From Fluviicola sp. (GTDB lineage: Bacteria; Bacteroidota; Bacteroidia; Flavobacteriales_D; Crocinitomicaceae), in contig NZ_JASLCN010000218.1 of assembly GCF_030151805.1 (NCBI RefSeq), positions 1 through 16,420 of the forward strand: 16,420 bases of DNA, in the 5' to 3' direction. Below are positions 7,447-14,348 of the stretch, one piece after another. The notes below the pieces were generated by a model. The model ran no database searches. It saw only the letters and a list, made by a program, of their open reading frames with translations, and was not told where the DNA came from. Position 1 is the first letter of the stretch. The number at the start of each line of letters is the position of its first letter. The translations under genes were made by a program, and so were the position numbers.

Positions 7447-7995
7447 ATGAACAGAATTTCGTCCCGGATAAATGATCATAAACACGTTGGTTTGCTGACC
7501 GTTTTGGCCTTGTTTTTATCCCTGAATTTGTATAGTCAACAGAAATTGATTCTTCAAAATCAACAGAGAAGCAGAAGAACAAAGGTGTTGAAGCAAACTG
7601 ATTATTTTAGAATTTCAACGAGGGATGGTAAAAGCTCATATGCCCGAATCGACGGATTTAACGATAGTGTTTTAATACTTCAAACCAAAGTGATTAGCGG
7701 TAATTCCGTAATAGATACAAGTTTCAGTGTCCGGATAGATCAGATTACGACTATTAAGCACCATAAAAGATGGGAAAACGGTTCGTTGATGCTGCCCGCA
7801 ACATTGGCCACATTGGGAGGTTTGGCGGCTGTAATCTCCATTCCTGTGGAAGCAGCGAAAGGAAATACCGAATCGGTAAGAACGGGATTGATTTTCTTCG
7901 GAGGATTGGAAGCTGTTTGTCTTTCCATTCTTTACTTCGGAACCCGGGAACCTGAATATGATCTGGTCAATAAATGGTCTTTGAGAATAGAATAA
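7447..7995 (+). CDS. exported or membrane protein of unknown function (182 aa)
   Basis: No family was recognised. An N-terminal signal sequence (hydrophobic residues 14-29) ends in LYSQQ, the cleavage style common in Bacteroidota, with likely cleavage after Ser30. A basic patch QRSRRTKVLK follows (40-49), then a beta-rich soluble part (about 52-103: YFRISTRDGKSSYARIDG, SVLILQTKVI, SFSVRIDQITTIKHHKRW) resembling a small beta-barrel or sheet. Two hydrophobic segments at about 114-134 and 146-164 probably span the membrane, and the tail is short and polar. The overall shape (signal, small beta domain with an ITTIK-like strand, two membrane helices) suggests a protein on the periplasmic side of the inner membrane, but no activity is implied. 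It sits between two AraC regulators and ends 60 bases before the second one. Confidence 0.75.
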   Translation: MNRISSRINDHKHVGLLTVLALFLSLNLYSQQKLILQNQQRSRRTKVLKQTDYFRISTRDGKSSYARIDGFNDSVLILQTKVISGNSVIDTSFSVRIDQITTIKHHKRWENGSLMLPATLATLGGLAAVISIPVEAAKGNTESVRTGLIFFGGLEAVCLSILYFGTREPEYDLVNKWSLRIE

Positions 7996-8016
7996 AGGGA
8001 TTTCCATTGGTGATTC

Positions 8017-8047
8017 TTTGTGAAAACCACTGAATGTTCTATTTTGG
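8017..8047 (+). promoter_or_regulatory. candidate promoter of the second AraC-type gene
   Basis: TTTG at 8017-8020, exactly 19 bases, TATTTTGG at 8040-8047 (one mismatch to TAnnTTTG). Transcription would start near 8051-8053, just before the ATG at 8056. This speaks for the ATG at 8056 and against a GTG start at 8020, which would lie inside the -33 element. Confidence 0.45.
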
Positions 8048-8055
8048 CGAAATCT

Positions 8056-8859
8056 ATGGATATCCGAAAATTCTATACTCCGATTCAGCCAACGGTCAGA
8101 CGTTCGTCCGAACAGGTTCTGTATACGGAGTTTTTACCTCATTTTCAATTACAGGATTCCATTTATTGTTACTGGGAATTAAAAACGAGTCATACTTTAT
8201 CAGAACCATTCAATTACCGGGTAGTAGCCGACGGCTGCATTGATATCTTCTTCGAACTCAATAATCCGGAAGACAGTTATGTGATGGGGTTTTGTAAGAA
8301 GTTCACTGAATTTCCGCTGGAAAATACGTTCCATTATATCGGAATTCGATTTTTACCGACCATGTTTCCACAATTGTTCCGGGTAAATGCCAGTGAATTG
8401 AGTAATCGTTTTGAAAAGCTGGATTTGGTTGTACCGCTTGTGGCAGATTATATTCGAAATCGTTTGAACAAGGAACAAACAACGGAAGAGATCCGGCACA
8501 TGTTAGATCATTGCTTTTTGAAGATTCACACAACCGGAAATCTTGATCACGACAAGCGACTGTATGATGCGCTTTACCTGATCTTAAAAAAGAACGGAGT
8601 CGTTGACATTCAAAGTGATTTACAAACCGGAATCAGTTCCAGGCAGTTGCGTCGCTTGTTTGAATTTTATGTCGGTGATACGGCAAAAACCTTCAGCCAG
8701 GTCGTTCGGTTTCAAAATATCCTGAAAGCCAAACCTTCATCCGAAAGTCTGAAACAGAATAAGTTGTTTTTCGACAGTGGCTATTACGATCAGTCGCATT
8801 TCATCAAAGAGTTCCGGAATTTTTACGGAGTCACACCAGGCAAAGCCTTCGGAAGATAA
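8056..8859 (+). CDS. AraC family transcriptional regulator with DUF6597-type sensor (267 aa)
   Basis: The N-terminal part has the DUF6597 pattern known from many Bacteroidota regulators: DSIYCYWELKTS, VVADGCIDIFFELNNPEDSY, VMGF, then HYIGIRFLPTMFPQLFRVNA and ELSNRFEKLDLV. The C-terminal 85 residues are an AraC DNA-binding domain with SSRQLRRLFEFYVG and the very typical end SGYYDQSHFIKEFRNFYGVT followed by PGKAF. The ligand is unknown. The frame is open to a GTG at 8020, but the ATG at 8056 gives the family start (MDIRKFYTPIQPTVR) and lies right behind a candidate promoter, so it was chosen. The VOC gene begins 65 bases downstream on the same strand and is a plausible target or operon partner (inference). 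No convincing terminator separates the two. Confidence 0.92.
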   Translation: MDIRKFYTPIQPTVRRSSEQVLYTEFLPHFQLQDSIYCYWELKTSHTLSEPFNYRVVADGCIDIFFELNNPEDSYVMGFCKKFTEFPLENTFHYIGIRFLPTMFPQLFRVNASELSNRFEKLDLVVPLVADYIRNRLNKEQTTEEIRHMLDHCFLKIHTTGNLDHDKRLYDALYLILKKNGVVDIQSDLQTGISSRQLRRLFEFYVGDTAKTFSQVVRFQNILKAKPSSESLKQNKLFFDSGYYDQSHFIKEFRNFYGVTPGKAFGR

Positions 8860-8924
8860 ATTTGTCCGTTTTTTCCTATGTTTCGTTTTCAATATGTCGG
8901 ATGTTTGCAGTCTAAAACATTCAG

Positions 8925-9398
8925 ATGAAAAAGAAATTCATGACAGTATTGGCAGGATTGTTTTTAAGCATCCATGTATTTTCGCAAACAGGATTAACCG
9001 ATAAAAATCAACAGAAGATGAAATTAAACGCAGGAGTTGTAACCGACAAATTTGTAGAAACAAAAGTTTTTTACACGACTATCTTAGGCTTTGGAGTGAC
9101 TTTTGAAAATGAGTTTTACCTCTTATTACACACTCCGGATAAAAGTGCCGAAATCAGTTTTCTGCTCCCGGATCATCCGAGTCAGCAAAGCTTGTTTCAT
9201 AAACCGTTTTCAGGAGCAGGAATGTACCTGACAATAGAAGTAGAAGATGTAGATGCATGGTATGAGCGAATGAAACAAAAAGGTATTGAAATCAAAATCG
9301 AACTTCGGGATGAGCCTTGGGGAGATCGTCATTTTGCCATTCAGGACCCGAACGGAATCGGAATTGATATGGTGGAATATGCTCCGCAGGAAAAGTAG
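8925..9398 (+). CDS. VOC family (glyoxalase/bleomycin-resistance fold) protein with apparent signal peptide (157 aa)
   Basis: Residues about 32-152 form one VOC domain: KLNAGVVTDKFVETKVFYTT, LGFGVTFENEFYLLLH, GMYLTIEVEDVDAWYERM, then EIKIELRDEPWGDRHFAIQD and PNGIGIDMVEYAP. VOC proteins act as metal-dependent lyases, dioxygenases or drug-binding proteins; the usual first His ligand is not evident (VVT at that place), so a classical glyoxalase I reaction is doubtful. Residues 1-20 (MKKKFMTVLAGLFLSIHVFS) are a textbook signal peptide followed by Q-T, suggesting export to the periplasm. An internal ATG at 9018 (MKLNAGVVTDKF) would give the normal cytoplasmic protein, and AGAAG stands directly before it, so two forms are conceivable. 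The gene lies 65 bases after the DUF6597-AraC gene. Confidence 0.88.
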   Translation: MKKKFMTVLAGLFLSIHVFSQTGLTDKNQQKMKLNAGVVTDKFVETKVFYTTILGFGVTFENEFYLLLHTPDKSAEISFLLPDHPSQQSLFHKPFSGAGMYLTIEVEDVDAWYERMKQKGIEIKIELRDEPWGDRHFAIQDPNGIGIDMVEYAPQEK

Positions 9399-9528
9399 AA
9401 AAACTTCTGAAAATCCTTTGCGGTCTTTGCTCCTTTGCATTTATTCAATCAGTTTTATTTTTGAGGTTTTGTGCGGTGTTTTTTTTAGTTATGCTGATTA
9501 ACACAAATTTTAAACACATATTCTTTGC

Positions 9529-9551
9529 TTGGTTTGTGTGAAAAAAACCAA
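9529..9551 (+). repeat. inverted repeat (hairpin) in the gap before the efflux operon
   Basis: TTGGTTT at 9529-9535 pairs perfectly with AAACCAA at 9545-9551 over a nine-base loop GTGTGAAAA. There is no T run after it, so it is not an obvious terminator; it could be an operator or RNA structure. It lies 135 bases before the first gene of the efflux operon. Confidence 0.4.
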
Positions 9552-9586
9552 CCTCGTTACCTTCGTTAAGGGTTGATTTTACTGGG

Positions 9587-9617
9587 CAAATAGACACATG
9601 TCTATTTGTGTTTTTTT
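9587..9617 (+). terminator. strong terminator upstream of the efflux operon
   Basis: CAAATAGAC (9587-9595) pairs perfectly with GTCTATTTG (9600-9608), loop ACAT, followed by TG and seven T's (9611-9617). It lies 188 bases after the VOC gene and isolates the efflux operon from read-through. The same stretch is a near-perfect palindrome in DNA, so an additional operator role cannot be excluded. Confidence 0.75.
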
Positions 9618-9672
9618 AAGAGAATCTGCCGCTGTTTCACGGATTTATCTCCCTTCTTTTCCGTTTTTTGAG

Positions 9673-9680
9673 TAACTTTG
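9673..9680 (+). promoter_or_regulatory. -7 promoter element of the efflux operon
   Basis: TAACTTTG at 9673-9680 is a perfect TAnnTTTG. No good TTTG was found 19-21 bases upstream. The distance to the ATG at 9686 is only five bases, so transcription would start at or within a few bases of the start codon, suggesting a nearly leaderless message. Confidence 0.45.
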
Positions 9681-9685
9681 CAACC

Positions 9686-10051
9686 ATGAAGAACAAAGGA
9701 CATTTGATATTTCTTTCAAAGGTACTTTCCCGTCTGGCGATTGTTCTTCTGTTGGGCACATATCTGTTCAATAACATGCAATTAGATAAGTCGTTCATCT
9801 CACACACTGACAAGATCCAGAAAAACGCAACTTTTTTTGACGAATCGTCAGAAGCAGATTGCAACACTCCGTTTGAACTGGAGTTTATCCGTGATTCCAT
9901 TATTCAGCCGCTTTGTTTTGATTTTTCATCCTACTTCTTTTTAGAAGAGCAAAAACGTGAATTTTCAGGGCTCCAGGCATTCACCCCGATCTATTTGGAA
10001 ATTCTGATTCCGCCACCGCGGTTGAACAGTTCGTTTACAACTGTTTCATAA
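9686..10051 (+). CDS. small membrane-anchored protein at the head of the RND efflux operon (121 aa)
   Basis: No family was recognised. Residues 1-30 (MKNKGHLIFLSKVLSRLAIV, then LLLGTYLFNN) form a signal peptide or single membrane anchor. The rest is acidic and polar up to about residue 75, has two cysteines (ADCNTPFE and QPLCFDF), a phenylalanine/tyrosine-rich patch (FDFSSYFFLEEQ) and a proline-rich end (FTPIYLEILIPPPRL, then NSSFTTVS). It lies 31 bases before the membrane-fusion protein without a terminator, and a TAnnTTTG element lies directly in front of its ATG, so it is very likely the first gene of the efflux transcript. A role as accessory or regulatory subunit of the pump is only inferred from position. 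In-frame TTG at 9668 exists but lies upstream of the expected transcription start. Confidence 0.7.
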   Translation: MKNKGHLIFLSKVLSRLAIVLLLGTYLFNNMQLDKSFISHTDKIQKNATFFDESSEADCNTPFELEFIRDSIIQPLCFDFSSYFFLEEQKREFSGLQAFTPIYLEILIPPPRLNSSFTTVS

Positions 10052-10082
10052 ATAAAATTAGAATTACTTAATATTTCACAAC

Positions 10083-11210
10083 ATGAATTATCGTGGTGTA
10101 TTCCTCTATGGAGTACTGATTCTGCTTGCATTATCTTCGTGTGCAGATCAAAAAGAAAATCAACAGGTGTCGGAAATTTATCCCGTAACATCTCCCGTTC
10201 ACATTGATACAAATACCTTCATCGAATACGTAGCGGATATTGCTGCCGTAAAAAACATTGAAATCCGTGCAAAAGCTGCCGGATACCTTGAAAAAGTTCA
10301 CGTGGACGAAGGTGCTTATGTGAAAGAAGGACAACTGCTGTTTAGCATTAACAACCGGGAATACAGCGAAGCTTTGGCAAAAGACAGAGCCTTGTTGAAA
10401 ATTGCCCGCGCAGAAGCAAAAAATGCCGAACTGGAATTGGAAAACACGAAAATGTTGTTGGACAAAAACGTGATTTCCAGGATCGAATACGAGTTTGCAA
10501 AGAATAAATTGCAGATTGCGAAAGCCAAAGTGGAAGAAATGCTGGCAGAAGAAGCTCACGGGAAACAAATGCTTTCCTATGCAGAGATCAGAGCACCATT
10601 CAACGGAACGATTTCAAGATTGCCACACAAAATCGGTTCTTTGGTCGAAGAAGGAACACTTCTGACAGACTTATCTCAAAACGATGAAATCTTTGCGTAT
10701 TTCAATGTGTCAGAGAAAGAATACCTGGAATTTATGCTGAAAATTGCCCGCGGAAATGAGTTGGGTAGAAAAGTTCAGTTGGTCATGGCCAATGGAAAAA
10801 TGCACCAAAGCGAAGGAATGATTGAAACGATGGACGGTCAGATCGACCAGGAAACAGGAAACCTGTCAATCCGCGCACGATTCAGCAACAACGGAAAAAT
10901 CCTGAAGCACGGGGCAAGTGGAAAAGTCCGGATGCAGCAGGAATTTGATCATGCATTGATCATTCCGCAGAAAGCCACTTTCGAAATCCAGGACAAAGTC
11001 TATGTGTATGTGGTTGGAAAAAACGGAAAAGTGAAAACGCGTGCGGTTGAAATCAAGGCCCGGATTCCTCATTTCTACATCATTTCGAATGGAGTTACGA
11101 AGAAAGACGTGATTTTGTATGAAGGAATTCAATCGGTGAGTGATGGTATGAAGATCAAACCGAAAACGATTCCTTTAAAACGCATCATTCAGGAAGTTTC
11201 CGCAGAATAA
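10083..11210 (+). CDS. RND efflux membrane-fusion (periplasmic adaptor) lipoprotein, AcrA/MexA type (375 aa)
   Basis: Periplasmic adaptor that links the inner-membrane pump to the outer-membrane factor. A lipoprotein signal ends in LALSSC with Cys20, so it is anchored in the inner membrane like AcrA and MexA. The first lipoyl half is at about 58-92 (EIRAKAAGYLEKVHVDEGAY, VKEGQLLFSI), an alpha-helical hairpin of about 95-160 follows, and the second lipoyl half is at about 163-195 (YAEIRAPFNGTISRLPHKIG). The beta-barrel and membrane-proximal domains follow (FAYFNVSEKEYLEF; HALIIPQKATFEIQDKVYVY). Length is normal for the family. The ATG at 10083 begins the signal peptide directly. It is separated by 18 bases from the pump gene, so the two are surely co-transcribed. 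The substrate cannot be told from the sequence. Confidence 0.95.
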   Translation: MNYRGVFLYGVLILLALSSCADQKENQQVSEIYPVTSPVHIDTNTFIEYVADIAAVKNIEIRAKAAGYLEKVHVDEGAYVKEGQLLFSINNREYSEALAKDRALLKIARAEAKNAELELENTKMLLDKNVISRIEYEFAKNKLQIAKAKVEEMLAEEAHGKQMLSYAEIRAPFNGTISRLPHKIGSLVEEGTLLTDLSQNDEIFAYFNVSEKEYLEFMLKIARGNELGRKVQLVMANGKMHQSEGMIETMDGQIDQETGNLSIRARFSNNGKILKHGASGKVRMQQEFDHALIIPQKATFEIQDKVYVYVVGKNGKVKTRAVEIKARIPHFYIISNGVTKKDVILYEGIQSVSDGMKIKPKTIPLKRIIQEVSAE

Positions 11211-11228
11211 TCCCTTAAAAAATTTACG

Positions 11229-14200
11229 ATGATTCAAAAAATGATTGAAAGACCGGTGCTCTCACTGGTCATCTCTATTTTCATTGTGTTGTTGGGATTG
11301 CTGGCAATGACCTCGCTTCCCGTCACACAATACCCGGATATTGCGCCACCCGCAGTTTCGGTAACAACGCGGTATACCGGTGCAAATGCGGAAGTATGTT
11401 CGAAAGCAGTTGTAACTCCGCTGGAAAGAGCCATTAACGGTGTTCCCGGAATGACTTACATGAGTTCCGTATCAGGAAATGACGGAACAAGTATTATTCA
11501 AATCTACTTCGAAGTAGGAACCGACCCCGATTTGGCAGCTGTAAATGTGCAAAACAGGGTGGCTACCGTTTTGGACGAATTACCTGAAGAAGTCATTAAA
11601 GCCGGAGTATCTACTGAAAAGGAAATCAACAGTATGTTGATGTACATTAACCTCAAAAGCAGTGATGCATCGGTCGACGAAAAATTCATTTACAACTTTT
11701 CGGATATCAACGTGCTTCCCGAACTCCGAAGAATTGACGGAGTGGGTTATGCCGACATCATGGGAAACCGGGAATACGCCATGCGAATCTGGTTGAAGCC
11801 GCAACGTCTGGATGCATACGAACTTTCCGCCCAGGATGTGGTGACGGCTTTACGCAAGCAAAACCTGGAAGCAGCTCCCGGAAAAATCGGGGAAAGCTCG
11901 GGGCGTAAATCGCAGTCCATGCAATATGTATTGCGCTATACCGGGAAACTGACGGAAAAAGAACAATATGGTAACATTGTTATCAAAGTGTCCGAAACGG
12001 GTGAAATGGTGCGTTTGAAAGACATTGCTGAAGTGGAATTCGGATCGGTTGATTATGACGTAATTTCCAAAGAAAACGGAAGTCCTTCCGCTGCAATCGT
12101 ATTGAAACAAAGACCGGGTTCGAATGCGAGTAATGTCATCGAACAGGTGAAAACGCGTTTGGAAGAAATGAAACAGAAATCTTTTCCTCCGGGAATGGAT
12201 TATACAATCAGTTATGACGTTTCCCGCTTCCTGGATGCATCAATCAGTGAAGTGATCAAAACCCTGATCGAAGCCTTCATTTTGGTAGCATTGGTGGTTT
12301 TCCTGTTTTTGCAGGATTGGAAATCAACACTGATCCCCATTTTTGCCGTTCCCGTTTCCCTGATCGGGACCTTTGCATTCATGCAGTTATTCGGTTTCTC
12401 CATCAACTTATTGACCTTATTCGCATTGGTTTTGTCCATCGGAATTGTGGTCGATAACGCGATTGTGGTGGTAGAAGCCGTTCATGCCAAGATGCACGAC
12501 GAACACATGGATGCCAAAACCGCAACCATCGAATCAATGAAAGAAATTACCGGAGCCATTCTGGCAATTACATTGGTGATGTCGGCGGTGTTTATTCCGG
12601 TTGCCTTTTTATCTGGTCCGGTAGGCGTTTTCTACCGCCAGTTTTCCGTCACGATGGCGATTTCCATTGTCATATCGGGAATTAACGCCTTAACATTAAC
12701 ACCTGCGCTTTGTGCTTTGATGCTCAAACCCGTCGATCCGAATGCAAAGAAAACACTGATTCAGCGCTTCTTTGATTCTTTCAACAGGGGATACGATAAA
12801 ATTTCAGACAAGTATAAACGCCTGCTGGAAATGATCGTCAATCGAAGAACGGTTACGGTAGCACTTCTGTTATTGTTTATTGCAGGAACCTGGGGAATCG
12901 GAAAAGTACTTCCAACCGGGTTTATTCCGACGGAAGACCAGGGAACAGTTTATGTCAATGTAACAACTCCCGTTGGTTCTACATTGGAAAGAACGGAAGC
13001 AGTCATGGATGAAATCGACGAAATTGCACAAACCTTATCGGAAGTCGAATCTATTTCAAGTCTTTCCGGCTACAGTATGATGACGGAAGGTGTCGGAGCT
13101 TCATTCGGAATGGGAACCATCAACCTGAAACCGTGGCATGAGCGCGATAAAAATGCCAATGAACTGATTGACGAATTCATTGCCAAAACGAGTCATATCC
13201 GGGATGCGGAAATACAATTTTTCCCTCCGCCTGCAGTTCCGGGGTTCGGTAATGCCAACGGATTTGAGGTGCGTGTTCTGGATAAAACCGGGAAAGGAAA
13301 CCTGCAGGAAACAGCGAAAATCACGGACAACTTCATCAGCGAATTGAAGAAAAGACCGGAAATCAAAGATGCTTTTTCCAGCTTCGACCCGAGTTTCCCG
13401 CAGTATCTGATTCACATTGATCAGGATGTTGCTGCGAGAAAATTAATCACTGCCGAAGATGCCTTGTTCAATTTGCAAGCCCTGATCGGAAGTTATTACG
13501 CGACGAATTTTATCCGTTACGGACAAATGTATAAAGTGATGGTGCAGGCCGATCCGAAATACCGCGCACAACCGGAAGATATTTTGCATCTCCGGATTAA
13601 AAACAATGCAGGAGAAATGGTTCCGTACAGTGCATTTGCACGAATTGAGCGTGTTTACGGACCGGAGCAATTGACCCGTTACAACATGTACATTTCTGCC
13701 ATGGTGAACGGAGAAGCTGCGGCCGGTTTCAGTAGTGGGGAAGCGATTCAAGCCATTGAAGAAACTGCTGCGAAACACTTACCGAGGGGTTACGATTACG
13801 AATGGTCCGGAATGACGCGGGAAGAAGTACTTTCCGGAAACCAGATTTTCTACATTTTCGCTATTTGTTTACTCTTCGTGTATTTGCTATTGGCTGCACA
13901 ATACGAAAGTTTCCTGCTTCCGCTTCCGGTATTGTTGTTCCTTCCGATCGGAATTTTCGGGTCGATGTTCTTCCTGCAAATCTTTGGCCTGGATAACAAC
14001 ATTTACGCACAGGTTGCCATGATTATGCTCATCGGCTTGCTTGGTAAAAACGCCATTCTGATTATTGAATTCGCGATTCTGAAACAATCCGAAGGAAGAA
14101 CGGTGGTTCAGGCGGCGATTGATGGAGCTGTTGCCCGTTTACGCCCGATTTTAATGACTTCTTTCGCATTTACAGCCGGAATGATTCCGTTGATGATGGC

Positions 14201-14348
14201 TTCCGGAGCCGGAGAAATCGGAAACAGCACGATTGGTTCTGCTGCTGCGGGAGGAATGTTGTTCGGAACAATTTTCGGAGTCATCGTGATTCCTGGATTG
14301 TACGTCATTTTCGCATCCCTGTCTTCCAAATCAAAAACAAAAAAATGA
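11229..14348 (+). CDS. RND multidrug efflux pump, HAE1 family, AcrB-like (1039 aa)
   Basis: Inner-membrane, proton-driven pump that exports drugs, dyes or detergents through the adaptor and outer-membrane factor. Length and layout are those of AcrB: TM1 at about 10-30, porter loop with PVTQYPDIAPPAVSVTTRYT (31-50), TM2-6 from about 340 to 500, TM7 around 540-560, second porter loop, TM8-12 from about 872 to the end. Proton-relay residues seen are Asp409 (VVDNAIVVVEAV), Lys940 (LLGKNAILIIEF), Arg970 and Thr977 (RLRPILMTS). The residue after Asp409, which is the second Asp (408) in AcrB, is Asn410. It is not the metal-pumping HME type. The stop codon overlaps the ATG of the next gene (ATGA), which points to translational coupling. 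Confidence 0.97.
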   Translation: MIQKMIERPVLSLVISIFIVLLGLLAMTSLPVTQYPDIAPPAVSVTTRYTGANAEVCSKAVVTPLERAINGVPGMTYMSSVSGNDGTSIIQIYFEVGTDPDLAAVNVQNRVATVLDELPEEVIKAGVSTEKEINSMLMYINLKSSDASVDEKFIYNFSDINVLPELRRIDGVGYADIMGNREYAMRIWLKPQRLDAYELSAQDVVTALRKQNLEAAPGKIGESSGRKSQSMQYVLRYTGKLTEKEQYGNIVIKVSETGEMVRLKDIAEVEFGSVDYDVISKENGSPSAAIVLKQRPGSNASNVIEQVKTRLEEMKQKSFPPGMDYTISYDVSRFLDASISEVIKTLIEAFILVALVVFLFLQDWKSTLIPIFAVPVSLIGTFAFMQLFGFSINLLTLFALVLSIGIVVDNAIVVVEAVHAKMHDEHMDAKTATIESMKEITGAILAITLVMSAVFIPVAFLSGPVGVFYRQFSVTMAISIVISGINALTLTPALCALMLKPVDPNAKKTLIQRFFDSFNRGYDKISDKYKRLLEMIVNRRTVTVALLLLFIAGTWGIGKVLPTGFIPTEDQGTVYVNVTTPVGSTLERTEAVMDEIDEIAQTLSEVESISSLSGYSMMTEGVGASFGMGTINLKPWHERDKNANELIDEFIAKTSHIRDAEIQFFPPPAVPGFGNANGFEVRVLDKTGKGNLQETAKITDNFISELKKRPEIKDAFSSFDPSFPQYLIHIDQDVAARKLITAEDALFNLQALIGSYYATNFIRYGQMYKVMVQADPKYRAQPEDILHLRIKNNAGEMVPYSAFARIERVYGPEQLTRYNMYISAMVNGEAAAGFSSGEAIQAIEETAAKHLPRGYDYEWSGMTREEVLSGNQIFYIFAICLLFVYLLLAAQYESFLLPLPVLLFLPIGIFGSMFFLQIFGLDNNIYAQVAMIMLIGLLGKNAILIIEFAILKQSEGRTVVQAAIDGAVARLRPILMTSFAFTAGMIPLMMASGAGEIGNSTIGSAAAGGMLFGTIFGVIVIPGLYVIFASLSSKSKTKK

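Noticed and set aside
8850..8876. CGGA...TCCG followed by six T's after the second AraC-type gene
   Set aside because: The stem is only four base pairs with an 11-base loop, too weak to call a terminator.
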